NCBI GenBank assembly: GCA_022763805.1
Contig: JALERC010000051.1
Span: 1-46,992 of the forward strand
Direction of reading: 5' to 3'
Origin: Mycoplasmatota bacterium
GTDB lineage: Bacteria; Bacillota_I; Bacilli_A; RF39; UBA660
DNA: 46,992 nt
Position numbers and translations under genes: made by a program. The notes under the pieces are model-generated. The model saw nothing but the letters and a program-made list of their open reading frames with translations. It did no database searches and was not told the origin of the DNA. Shown piece by piece: positions 1 through 8,495 of the stretch; within the stretch, counting starts at the first letter, position 1, and every line of letters begins with the position of its first letter.

Positions 1-12
1 TTTTTGTTTCAT
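1..12 (-). CDS. 5' end of a gene running off the window (MKQK...)
   Basis: An ATG at 10-12 on the minus strand overlaps the TGA stop of the signal peptidase gene by four bases (ATGA). A strong Shine-Dalgarno, AAGGAGGAG, lies four bases before it. Only four codons are visible, so the product is unknown. SipW-type peptidases often sit next to the genes of their substrates (TasA or camelysin-like proteins), so a secreted fibre protein is a reasonable guess, but nothing in these 12 bases shows it. Confidence 0.45.
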
Positions 13-542
13 ACTGCTCCTCCTTTTTCAGTCATTAACATAAAAATGTTATATAATTGATAAATAATATAACCACAAAGAGGAATAACAATAACCATAA
101 AGAAACCAGATTTAGATTGTAAAAAACTAACAAGTTTTCCAAAACAAGGCAAACGAATACCGGTATAAATAGAAACAATATCTATATCATTAACAATAAA
201 CTCATCTTCATTTATATTACTATCACCTTTAGTTTTATATGAACCATCATCTAATATACTAATAACCCTATGAGTAAGAATAATACTTTTACCATTAAAA
301 GTAGTCACAAAACTAATAATATCCCCTTCCATAATAGTTTGGTCAGTATATTTTTTAGTAATAATATAATCACCACTTTTTATAGTAGGACTCATAGAAT
401 CATGTTTTACATTAATAGGAACATATCCAAAAAAATATGTAACTCCATTTTTCTTAGTTGTCAAATTAATGAAAGTTAATAAAGATGCTAAAACAATAAT
501 AATCCATATAACAAAATTAATAAATATATCTTTCCCCTTCAT
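9..542 (-). CDS. sipW: SipW-like (ER-type, S26B) signal peptidase I
   Basis: A membrane signal peptidase that cleaves signal peptides outside the membrane. From the chosen start, an N-terminal membrane helix lies at about residues 8-27 and a C-terminal helix at about 146-168. The catalytic serine is in an HDSMSPT motif near residue 49. A histidine in LTHRV near residue 91 takes the place of the usual bacterial lysine, the mark of the SipW/ER type. A later KGD motif near 107 fits the third conserved box. An in-frame TTG lies six bases upstream at 548, but AGAGG is well spaced for the ATG at 542, so that start was chosen (177 residues). The stop overlaps the next gene by four bases. SipW enzymes usually serve a few dedicated substrates rather than bulk secretion. 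Confidence 0.9.
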   Translation of the reverse strand: MKGKDIFINFVIWIIIVLASLLTFINLTTKKNGVTYFFGYVPINVKHDSMSPTIKSGDYIITKKYTDQTIMEGDIISFVTTFNGKSIILTHRVISILDDGSYKTKGDSNINEDEFIVNDIDIVSIYTGIRLPCFGKLVSFLQSKSGFFMVIVIPLCGYIIYQLYNIFMLMTEKGGAV

Positions 543-566
543 AATCAACCTCTTTTACTTACTTAT

Positions 567-572
567 ATTATA
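567..572 (-). promoter_or_regulatory. -10 element TATAAT for the signal peptidase gene
   Basis: A perfect TATAAT lies 24 bases before the signal peptidase ATG, directly after the polC terminator. No good -35 box is seen at 16-18 bases, so only the -10 is claimed. Confidence 0.35.
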
Positions 573-576
573 CAAT

Positions 577-600
577 AAAAAAAGACTATTTAAAATAGTC
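577..600 (-). terminator. Intrinsic terminator after polC
   Basis: On the minus strand a GACTATTT/AAATAGTC hairpin is followed by seven T, starting just after the polC stop codon. Confidence 0.85.
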
Positions 601-604
601 ATTT

Positions 605-3600
605 TTAGAATAAAGATAATTGACTAGACTCATCCATACCATCAAGAATACCCATCATTCTCATTTTTTCTATAATAGTACTAGAAATCTTAGCACGTTT
701 TTGTAAATCCTCTATACTAATAAAAGGTCTAATCTTTCTTTCTTTAACAATATTTTCCGAAACAGTATCACCTAAACCATCAATTGTTCTAAAAGGAGGA
801 ATTAAAGTATGATCACCCTTAATAATAAAATTAGTAGCATCACTTTCATTAATATCGATATTACCAAATTCAATACCCCTAGCAGTAGCCTCTAAAGCAA
901 CTTGTAGAACTTCTATAATTGAAGATTCTTTATTAGTAGCACTGTTACCTTTAGAATTTATTTCAACAATACGATTTCTAATAGCTGTATAACCCCTAAT
1001 CATTGCATTAATATCAAAATCACTACATCTAATAGAGAAATATGCAGCATAATATAGAAGAGGCTTATGAACCTTAAACCATGCTATTCTATAAGCACTC
1101 ATAACATAAGCTGCAGCATGAGCTTTAGGAAACATATACTTAATCTTAGAACAAGAATCAATAAACCAATTCTCTATATGAGCATCATGCATTATAGTTA
1201 CGAACTCATTCCATTTTTCCGGATCTTTACTAGCTTTACCTTTACGTACAAATTCCATAATTTTAAATGCAGTCTTAGGATCTAATCCTTGATACATTAA
1301 ATAAACCATAATATCATCACGACAACCAATAACATCCTTAAATGGAACAATATTATTTTTAATTAAATCTTGCGCATTACCAAGCCATACATCAGTACCA
1401 TGAGATAAACCAGAAATTTTTACAAGTTCAGCAAAAGTCTTAGGCTTAGTATCAACAAGCATACCAATAACAAAACGAGTACCAAACTCAGGAACACCAA
1501 GTGTACCTGTTTCACACATAATTTGCTCTTTACTAACACCTAAAATCTCAGGACCAGTAAAGATTTCCATAGTTTCTTTATCATCTAAAGGAATCTTAGT
1601 AACATCTAATTTAGATAAATCCTGTAACATTCTAAGAACAGTTGGATCATCATGTCCAAGAATATCAAGTTTTAATACATCTTGATCAATAGCATGATAA
1701 TCAAAATGAGTAGTTCTCCATAAAGCTTGATCATCATCAGCTGGATATTGATAAGGAGTAAAATCATAAACATCCATATAATTAGGAATAACAACAATAC
1801 CACCAGGATGTTGACCAGTTGTTCTTTTTACACCTGTACAACCCTTAGCAAGTCTCTCAATCTCAGCACTACGTTTTTGAATACCCCTATCTTCAAAATA
1901 ACCCATTGTAAATCCATAAGCAGTTTTATCAGCAACAGTACCTATAGTACCAGCACGATAAACATTATCTATACCAAATAATTCTTTAGTATATTCATGC
2001 GCTTTCCATTGATACTCTCCCGAGAAATTTAAATCAATATCTGGAACCTTATCAGCATCAAAACCTAAGAATGTAGCAAAAGGCATATCTTGTCCATCTT
2101 TAATCATACTAGTATTACATTTAGGACACTTATAATCTGGAAGATCATATCCAGAAGAATATGTAGCACCTAAAGGTTCACCATCAAGTTCGAAAATACT
2201 ATGTTTACAACTAGGACATCTATAATGGGCAGGAAGAGGATTAACTTCTGTAATACCCATCATAGTTGCTACAAAAGAAGAACCAACTGAACCACGAGAA
2301 CCAACTAAATATCCATCATCATTTGACTTCTTAACAAGTTTTTGAGCAATTAAATAAATAACATCAAAACCACCCTTAATAATTCCACTAAGTTCTTGTT
2401 CAATTCTCTTTTCAATTATTTCAGGTAGTACTTCACCATATAATTCATGAGCCCTATCATAAACCATTTGTTTAGTAATTTCTTCACTATTTTCTATTTT
2501 AGGTGAAAAAGGAATTCCATTAGTTTCAATAATAACTTCAATAACTTCAGCCATATCAGCAATTTTATTTGGATTATCAATAACTATTTCTTTTCTAGTT
2601 TCTTCATCAATAAAATCAAAATCTTTTAACATTTCTTTAGTCGTTCTAAAATGTTGTGAAGGAATTTTTCCATGTCTATCTAAGCATCTAGCTAAAGGAT
2701 GTCTTCCACCACCAGGAACTTTTTGATTAACAATAATTTCTCTATAAATCTTATCATCTCTCATAATATGGTGTACATCACCTGTAGCAACACAAAGTTT
2801 ATTACAATCCTTAGTTTTATTAATAATTCTATTAATTAATAATTTTAAATCTGAATTATTACTAATTTCATGATCCATTACTAAATGTTCATAAACTTCC
2901 ATTGGTTGTACTTCAACATAATCATAAAAATCAATAACAGATTTTAATTTATCATCAGTACTAGAACAAGCATGATAAAATACTTCTGACTTGTAACAAC
3001 TACTTCCAACAAGTAATCCATCTCTTAATTCATCAATTACATGTTTTGGTATTCTTGCTTGTTTATACATATATTTTGTATTAGCAAAACTAATAATCTT
3101 AAATAAATTTTTTAAACCAGTTTTATTAAGTGCTAATAAATTTACATGATATTCACGTGAAAATTTATGTTGTTCATCATCATTACATAATTTTTTCAAA
3201 TCATTTAAAGTCACAATATCTTGTAACTTTAATCTAGAAATCATTTTATTAAAGATATATCCAGTACCCTCAGCATCATAATCAGCCCTATGATGATGTT
3301 CTTCATCAAAAGGAATATTATAACGTTTTACTAATGCTGATAAACTGTGTTTAGAATAATCTCTATCTAATGTCCTAGATAATTCTAATGTATCAATAAT
3401 AGGATTTTTAAGTTCCCCTAAATTATATTTATTATAAGCCATTTCTAACATAGATGAATCAAACTTAGCATTATGAGCAACTAACGGAAAATCACCTATA
3501 AATTCTTTAAAACGTTTTGTTACATTTTCTTCATTATCCTTATCTTCTAACATACTATCAGTAATAGAAGTAATTTCAGTAATAGAAATATCTAATGGTC

Positions 3601-4918
3601 TACCAGGATTAATTAATTCATCAAATCTTTCAATAATTTCCCCATTTTTAATTTTAACAGCACCAATTTCAATCATAGAATCAGATAAACCTGCATTAAA
3701 TCCTGTAGTTTCAACGTCAAAAACAACATATGTATTATCTTCAAGTTTAGAATCGTTACCACGAGTTATAATTACAACTTCATCCTCAACCATAGTCACT
3801 TCAGCACCATAAATTACCTTAAACGGATTATCAGGATTATTTTTATTATATGATGTAACTTCATTATATACATGAGGGAAAGCTTGACAAGCATTATGAT
3901 CAGTTATAGCTATAGCTTTATGACCATAACTAATAGCTTTCTTAACAAGTTCAACTTCATCACAAACACCATCCATTTGACTCATCTTAGTATGTGTGTG
4001 AAGTTCAACTCTTTTAACTAAAGAATCATCAGTAATAATACTATCTTTTTTATCTATACATAACATATCATATATAGTTAGTTCTAATTCATTTGAATAG
4101 CTATTTCTTTTAACTTTACCACGTGCTCTAAACCACTGACTATTTTTTAAACTTTTTAATATATTTTTATATTCATTTATATCATTTTCAAATATTTTAC
4201 AAAAAATACTATCAGTATTATCTGTAACTTTTAAAGTAATAATATTTGTAGTTTGCGTTTCTCTTGTCTCAGTACCAAATATTTTAAATTCAATAATTAC
4301 ATTATCTTCTTCAGTAATTATGTCACTAATTTTTTTAGGTGTTCCATATACTTCTCTACCTTTAATTAGTATTTTATTAATTTCTTTTTTTCTTTCTTCT
4401 TCTTTCTTCTTAACATAATTAATTTTTTCTAATTCTTGTTTTATTTTATTTTCATCTTTATTTTGTTCACTAATAATTATTTTAATATCATTATATCCTG
4501 CATTAATTAATTGTTCACTTATAAAATCTTTAAATTCTTCATTTAAAGAATCATTGATACCATTAATTTTAATAACATCATTTACAATTTCGATATCTAG
4601 TTCTTTATATGTTTCTTCATAATCATCAGGATAATTAACTTGCATAAAATATATTATATAACTAAGAACATCTGAATAATCGATGTTTCTTATATTAAAT
4701 AAAGAATCAACATAATATGTATTATATTTTCTTGCTAAAAGTTCATGAAATAAATCATAAACATCAAGAGGAAGAATTTTATCTAATGTAATTAAAAATT
4801 TAGCACTTTCATTTTGTTTGTTAACGGATATTTTATCTAATGTTCCATTACTAAAATAAGTATAACAATCCTTATTCATACTTATTTGATCTAGTAGTAA
4901 TTTTAATTTATCATGCAT
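605..4918 (-). CDS. polC: DNA polymerase III alpha subunit, PolC type
   Basis: The main replicative polymerase of low-GC Gram-positives. In its 1437 residues the order is: a weakly conserved N-terminal region; an OB-fold part at about 200-300; the first half of the PHP domain (VELHTHTKMSQMDG near 305); an inserted DEDDh proofreading exonuclease starting at DVETTGF (near 400); the rest of PHP; and the polymerase core with DIDLNF (near 955). Just before the core a zinc-ribbon of two CxxC pairs (CPSC, CPKC) is visible. The length equals that of B. subtilis PolC. The start at 4918 is preceded by AGGTGAT at seven bases. The gene looks intact and monocistronic, between a terminator element upstream and its own terminator downstream. 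Confidence 0.98.
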   Translation of the reverse strand: MHDKLKLLLDQISMNKDCYTYFSNGTLDKISVNKQNESAKFLITLDKILPLDVYDLFHELLARKYNTYYVDSLFNIRNIDYSDVLSYIIYFMQVNYPDDYEETYKELDIEIVNDVIKINGINDSLNEEFKDFISEQLINAGYNDIKIIISEQNKDENKIKQELEKINYVKKKEEERKKEINKILIKGREVYGTPKKISDIITEEDNVIIEFKIFGTETRETQTTNIITLKVTDNTDSIFCKIFENDINEYKNILKSLKNSQWFRARGKVKRNSYSNELELTIYDMLCIDKKDSIITDDSLVKRVELHTHTKMSQMDGVCDEVELVKKAISYGHKAIAITDHNACQAFPHVYNEVTSYNKNNPDNPFKVIYGAEVTMVEDEVVIITRGNDSKLEDNTYVVFDVETTGFNAGLSDSMIEIGAVKIKNGEIIERFDELINPGRPLDISITEITSITDSMLEDKDNEENVTKRFKEFIGDFPLVAHNAKFDSSMLEMAYNKYNLGELKNPIIDTLELSRTLDRDYSKHSLSALVKRYNIPFDEEHHHRADYDAEGTGYIFNKMISRLKLQDIVTLNDLKKLCNDDEQHKFSREYHVNLLALNKTGLKNLFKIISFANTKYMYKQARIPKHVIDELRDGLLVGSSCYKSEVFYHACSSTDDKLKSVIDFYDYVEVQPMEVYEHLVMDHEISNNSDLKLLINRIINKTKDCNKLCVATGDVHHIMRDDKIYREIIVNQKVPGGGRHPLARCLDRHGKIPSQHFRTTKEMLKDFDFIDEETRKEIVIDNPNKIADMAEVIEVIIETNGIPFSPKIENSEEITKQMVYDRAHELYGEVLPEIIEKRIEQELSGIIKGGFDVIYLIAQKLVKKSNDDGYLVGSRGSVGSSFVATMMGITEVNPLPAHYRCPSCKHSIFELDGEPLGATYSSGYDLPDYKCPKCNTSMIKDGQDMPFATFLGFDADKVPDIDLNFSGEYQWKAHEYTKELFGIDNVYRAGTIGTVADKTAYGFTMGYFEDRGIQKRSAEIERLAKGCTGVKRTTGQHPGGIVVIPNYMDVYDFTPYQYPADDDQALWRTTHFDYHAIDQDVLKLDILGHDDPTVLRMLQDLSKLDVTKIPLDDKETMEIFTGPEILGVSKEQIMCETGTLGVPEFGTRFVIGMLVDTKPKTFAELVKISGLSHGTDVWLGNAQDLIKNNIVPFKDVIGCRDDIMVYLMYQGLDPKTAFKIMEFVRKGKASKDPEKWNEFVTIMHDAHIENWFIDSCSKIKYMFPKAHAAAYVMSAYRIAWFKVHKPLLYYAAYFSIRCSDFDINAMIRGYTAIRNRIVEINSKGNSATNKESSIIEVLQVALEATARGIEFGNIDINESDATNFIIKGDHTLIPPFRTIDGLGDTVSENIVKERKIRPFISIEDLQKRAKISSTIIEKMRMMGILDGMDESSQLSLF

Positions 4919-4936
4919 GTTATATCACCTGACTTA

Positions 4937-4945
4937 ATTTTATCA
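4937..4945 (-). promoter_or_regulatory. Extended -10 promoter (TGATAAAAT) for polC
   Basis: TGA-TAAAAT lies about 20 bases before the polC start and after the upstream terminator. A TG one base ahead of the -10 can replace a -35 box, and no convincing -35 is seen. Confidence 0.4.
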
Positions 4946-4975
4946 AAAAATAAGCAAATTTTAAAGAAAATAAAC

Positions 4976-4998
4976 AAAAAAGTGACTAAAAGTCACCT
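4976..4998 (-). terminator. Intrinsic terminator after the Nudix gene (in element copy A)
   Basis: On the minus strand GTGACT-TTT-AGTCAC is followed by six T. It separates the Nudix gene from polC and forms the 3' end of the duplicated element. Confidence 0.8.
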
Positions 4999-5056
4999 TA
5001 TCTAAATGAAAGATTACCATATGCTAATCAAAAGCAAATAAAACTCTCCACCACCT
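4976..5056 (-). repeat. Duplicated intergenic element, copy A
   Basis: About 80 bases match the stretch at 5955-6036, with the same hairpin end. Minus-strand blocks in common are TTATTTGCTTTTGAT, AGCAT, TGGTAATCTTT, ATTTAG and TAAGGTGACTTTTAGTCAC. In this copy GATTA and TAATC could pair around an 8-base loop. The element lies between the Nudix stop and the polC promoter. It is either a small RNA or leader with its own terminator, or a dispersed terminator-bearing repeat. The two copies differ by scattered single changes, not one recent block duplication. Confidence 0.7.
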
Positions 5057-5071
5057 GTATAATAAGAAGCC

Positions 5072-5560
5072 CTAGGCTGATATACTAGAATCTACATAAC
5101 CTTCATTTAATACTCTTAAAGCAGTATCAAGTTGAGCCTTAAAAGTAACTCCATCACACCATTTAATATATTTCTTTAAATCTTCTAATTTAACAAATTT
5201 TCTTTCATTAATTTCCCATTCTTCTTTAAATCTATGTACTTTATTTACTCTTGCAATATATCTAAGTTGATAATATTTATCATTTGATTCAACTACTTCA
5301 ACAGCACCTAAATATTTAATATTTTTAATACTTACGCATGCTTCTTCCATAACTTCTCTAACAAGAGTTCCAATAGTATATTCATAAAGTTCAGGATGAC
5401 CTCCAGGAACAGTCCAAGTATCACCATTTTTAACAATTAACATTTCATTTTTATCATTAAAGATGTAACCACTTACTTGAGTATACTTTTCTGTAGTTAA
5501 ATTAAAATTCTCCTTCCACATAATTTTGCAACTTTCTGATAATTTTTCATACTTACTCAT
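5072..5560 (-). CDS. Nudix hydrolase
   Basis: A hydrolase of nucleoside diphosphates linked to another group; the substrate cannot be told. The 162 residues hold one Nudix domain (about 25-150). The Nudix box starts at a GGHPE motif and runs through REVMEEACV, with G-x5-E-x7-REUxEE intact; the usual glycine after xEE is a cysteine here, a tolerated change. The N-terminal stretch (SCKIMWKENFNL) is typical of small Nudix proteins of Firmicutes. The ATG at 5560 has AAGGA seven bases ahead and overlaps the end of the preceding small reading frame by eight bases, so the two are probably co-transcribed. Element copy A and a terminator follow. Confidence 0.9.
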   Translation of the reverse strand: MSKYEKLSESCKIMWKENFNLTTEKYTQVSGYIFNDKNEMLIVKNGDTWTVPGGHPELYEYTIGTLVREVMEEACVSIKNIKYLGAVEVVESNDKYYQLRYIARVNKVHRFKEEWEINERKFVKLEDLKKYIKWCDGVTFKAQLDTALRVLNEGYVDSSISA

Positions 5561-5838
5561 ATTTCATTCCTTCTTTCTTTAATATTTTTAAAACACCATT
5601 ATATGACTTATCAAACACATAATGACATTTTTTGTTAAATTCTTCATCTACACCAACACTACACATTACTACATTATCATTTGGTATAGATATATATATC
5701 TTATAATCACTTATAAAAATAACATTTCTTACAAAAATAAATTCCATTAACTTTAGCATCAACTTTAATCATAGTATATTCATCAATTGGACAAATATTC
5801 TTTAAACCATCTATTACATACAATATAACGTTTTGCAT
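5553..5838 (-). pseudogene. Small gene of unknown function, apparently frameshifted
   Basis: Two overlapping frames look like one gene. The first starts with ATG at 5838 behind GGTGAT, encodes about 43 residues (MQNVILYVIDGLKNICPIDE..., ending with an FCKKCYF zinc-type pair) and stops at 5707. The second covers about 5762-5553, has only a TTG start without a ribosome site, and continues with ISDYKIYISIPND to KKEGMKYE. Switching frames by one base near 5715-5735, a run of A/T homopolymers, would join them into a ~94-residue protein with three cysteines in the first half. This may be a real inactivation, a sequencing error or, least likely, programmed slippage. No family is recognised. Confidence 0.45.
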
Positions 5839-5954
5839 AGTAATCACCAAAATTTTCTTTTATATTATAACATATTATTATATTCAGTACCACATTATAT
5901 TTTTCTTTCAATTTCATAATTTTCAATATTCATCTATATACCTACACTTTCCAT

Positions 5955-6036
5955 AAAAAAAAAGTGACTAAAAGTCACCTTAACTAAATAAAAGATTACC
6001 AGATGCTGATCAAAAGCAAATAATCCTGCACTACGA
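5955..6036 (-). repeat. Duplicated intergenic element, copy B, with intrinsic terminator
   Basis: Second copy of the element at 4976-5056. On the minus strand it ends with GTGACT-TTT-AGTCAC followed by nine T (5955-5978). It lies after another complete terminator (6097-6126) and before the next promoter, so no protein gene reads directly into it. Upstream of the conserved part is a further hairpin, ATCCAT/ATGGAT (about 6040-6063). This layout suits a free-standing small RNA of roughly 100-130 nt, though no clear -35/-10 pair was found. Confidence 0.65.
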
Positions 6037-6096
6037 GTCATCCATTTAGAAATCATGGATTAATTACGATTTACTAATAATTACTTTAAAAGTATT

Positions 6097-6126
6097 AAAA
6101 AAACATGCTAATAAATAGCATATTTT
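6097..6126 (-). terminator. Intrinsic terminator after the glycosidase gene
   Basis: Minus strand: ATGCTA-TTTAT-TAGCAT followed by seven T, directly after the stop codon at 6127. Confidence 0.85.
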
Positions 6127-7146
6127 TTATTTCATTATCCAACCATTAGGAAGCCATCTTTCCCCAGTTTCACTAATAGCACATGGATTATTATATAATT
6201 CATTATTTATAACAAGATTTGTACTAGCACCACCATCCATATTGGCAGCATTATAAGCACCATATCTTTCTAAAATTTCAATTAATTCAGATAAAGTAAC
6301 TCCACCACGGCCACTCCAATTATATCTATTTTGACCATTACCATCAATAACTAGAAAAAGTACAATACCATCTTTTCTTTGTGCTATAGCAGTACGAGGA
6401 TTAATACCCCAACCACCATTACCATTAATTTTAGCACTTACTCCATTTACAATTAGATAAGGTCCGAAATTAACTGCATCACGAATACCATCTTTAATAG
6501 CTTCACCAACAGTTGTTCTTTTTAATACTAAAATATTATCTTTATTAAATCCAACCATTTCAAATGAATCATATTCGTTACCCCATGCAATTTTCGAATT
6601 TTGTATAACAGGACCCATTGGAGTACCACCATTACCTTCACCATTAGGATCAACAAATCCTCCAGCATTTATAGCAACTTTAGCATTATTCTTTTTAGCA
6701 ATATTTCTTAATACTTCACCTTGAACACCTAAATATGATGTTTGAGCAATACTAACTCTAGAAGGATCATATATAGCTACTAAATAACAATCATAACCAT
6801 TATATTCAAATTCTATTAATTTATAATCTTCATTTTTTTTATGATCTAAAATCTCTTTTTCATAAACTGATGCATAACCATCAGTTTCCCCACCAATAAT
6901 TATTTTACTAGTATCAGTACTACTTTCAGTCATTTCAATAGTATTTTGACTTAATACTTTTTGAATCATTTTTTCAGAATAAAAAGTACGCGCTAAATAT
7001 TTATGAGTCATTGATGTCATTGCAGTAGTAACTAGAAAATCTCTAAAAAATGATACAGGGCCATAAGTTAGAAAAAAACATCCAGCTACAATAATATCTA
7101 TAAGTATTAAACCTAATATACCAATCTTTTTACCCTTTTTCTTCAA
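6127..7146 (-). CDS. Membrane-anchored phosphodiester glycosidase family protein (NAGPA domain)
   Basis: The family removes sugars held in phosphodiester linkage, and Gram-positive members act on surface polymers or polysaccharides. The 339 residues have one N-terminal membrane helix (about 9-28) and then the extracellular NAGPA domain. Family marks are the VAINAGGF and NFGPYLIVNG segments, NPRTAIA, and a C-terminal NMDGGASTNLV. The start is a TTG at 7146, supported by AGGTGA seven bases ahead; no upstream ATG fits. It lies 11 bases after the secreted repeat protein and probably shares its transcript with that gene and gpmI. The exact substrate is unknown. Confidence 0.88.
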   Translation of the reverse strand: MKKKGKKIGILGLILIDIIVAGCFFLTYGPVSFFRDFLVTTAMTSMTHKYLARTFYSEKMIQKVLSQNTIEMTESSTDTSKIIIGGETDGYASVYEKEILDHKKNEDYKLIEFEYNGYDCYLVAIYDPSRVSIAQTSYLGVQGEVLRNIAKKNNAKVAINAGGFVDPNGEGNGGTPMGPVIQNSKIAWGNEYDSFEMVGFNKDNILVLKRTTVGEAIKDGIRDAVNFGPYLIVNGVSAKINGNGGWGINPRTAIAQRKDGIVLFLVIDGNGQNRYNWSGRGGVTLSELIEILERYGAYNAANMDGGASTNLVINNELYNNPCAISETGERWLPNGWIMK

Positions 7147-7157
7147 GTATATTTCAC

Positions 7158-8495
7158 CTACCCTAATTTATATGGATCATCTTTAGTACCACTACCAGAT
7201 ACAATTTTTAAATCTGGTTTAACATGTAGTGTTGGTCTTATTTTCATCTCTTCTTTTAAATTTCCAATATAAATCTTACCATTTTCTAGAACCTGATAAA
7301 TTGAATTATCACTTGTTAATGTTCTAGTAGCAAGATAATATTTCTCTACATCATTAATAAATAAATCTCCAATTTGTAAAAGTCCAATATTACATGTAAC
7401 AGTATATTCATTTATTTTAGATAAATCATACTTATTAGTTCTATCATATTTTCCATTATTAAATACACCTAACAAGATACTATCTTTATCTTTTAATGAA
7501 TTATAAAAAGTAACATTTAAATAATTACCAATACCATAATCAGCAGAATACATATTTTTAGTTCCATATTTTGCTAATATATAATCCTTATCTTTAATAC
7601 CATCAGCAGATGCTAATTTTACATATTTTTCTTCTGTTTCTTGTATTCTCCAAACTATATCATTAAATAATACATATTCTCCGACATATTGATCATTTAG
7701 ATTTTTTCCTTTATCAAAAGTAATTTCATAAGGGTCGTTTTTTGTACCTGTTCCTTTAAAATTACTTATTTTTCCATTAATTGTAATTGTAGGTCTAACA
7801 CCATAACTATAATATGTATAACCACTAGAAGAATCATTATTAACAGTACCTTTTTTATAAACATACCAAGCATTACCATCACTATCTTTATTACTAGTCC
7901 ACCAATATGAACCAATATTTAAATATGAATCAGACGCACCAGCTAAGTTATATTCATAGACAGATAATAATCCTACAGTAGATTCATAATTTTTATCGCA
8001 AGTAATTGTTTTACCATCAGTTTCATCTACACAAGTATTAGTATTAACTAATAATCCTTGTGTATTATCTAAAGAATGTAAAAATGATTTATAAGAATCA
8101 GTATCATCATTTAACCAATTTCTAACATACGAATTTTCAAATTCTTGATTATATCCCCAAACCATTGATGTTTGTAATTCTTCTGTTATTAATTTCATAT
8201 AACCTGATTTATCAATAGAAACTATTCTAAATAATCTACCAGAATATAATAAATAATTATTTACATTTTTACCTTTATAATAATACATATCATTTTCATG
8301 ATACAAACCATCACCATTATCAGTTAAGTTTTTACCTAATGTCACTAGTTCCACTAAAGTTTTTACATCTTCAATTTTAGGATTTTCAATTCTATAGTAA
8401 TGAATCATTCTATAACCATAAAATATACAACATCCTAATAAAAAAAGAATATTAATTAAAATTAATATATTTTTAATCTTTAATCTTTTTTTCAT
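7158..8495 (-). CDS. Secreted/membrane-anchored protein with two DUF6273-like repeats
   Basis: Function unknown. An N-terminal membrane helix (about 8-28) is followed by two copies of one extracellular domain, about residues 60-258 and 262-445. Each copy shows the hallmarks of the DUF6273-like group: a start such as NYLLYSGRLFRIV or EYVLFNDIVWRIQ, a VRNWLN or YLNVTFYNSL segment, a GLL...Y segment, a (V/I)RPT run, and a closing tag GTGTKNDPYEI or GSGTKDDPYKL. The ATG overlaps the gpmI stop by one base (TAATG) and lacks a clear ribosome site, so translation is probably coupled. The glycosidase gene follows. A wall or surface role is inferred from the anchor and neighbours only. Confidence 0.75.
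   Translation of the reverse strand: MKKRLKIKNILILINILFLLGCCIFYGYRMIHYYRIENPKIEDVKTLVELVTLGKNLTDNGDGLYHENDMYYYKGKNVNNYLLYSGRLFRIVSIDKSGYMKLITEELQTSMVWGYNQEFENSYVRNWLNDDTDSYKSFLHSLDNTQGLLVNTNTCVDETDGKTITCDKNYESTVGLLSVYEYNLAGASDSYLNIGSYWWTSNKDSDGNAWYVYKKGTVNNDSSSGYTYYSYGVRPTITINGKISNFKGTGTKNDPYEITFDKGKNLNDQYVGEYVLFNDIVWRIQETEEKYVKLASADGIKDKDYILAKYGTKNMYSADYGIGNYLNVTFYNSLKDKDSILLGVFNNGKYDRTNKYDLSKINEYTVTCNIGLLQIGDLFINDVEKYYLATRTLTSDNSIYQVLENGKIYIGNLKEEMKIRPTLHVKPDLKIVSGSGTKDDPYKLG

Noticed and set aside
5910..5950. A 12-codon frame on the minus strand (MNIENYEIERKI) resembling the start of CYTH proteins
   Set aside because: It stops after 12 codons and no continuing homologous sequence is seen in any frame, so it is probably chance.
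4976..6036. Continuous reading frame through element copy B (LFAFDQHLVIF...)
   Set aside because: Copy A has a stop in the same frame and no start signal is present; the conservation is better explained by nucleic-acid function.
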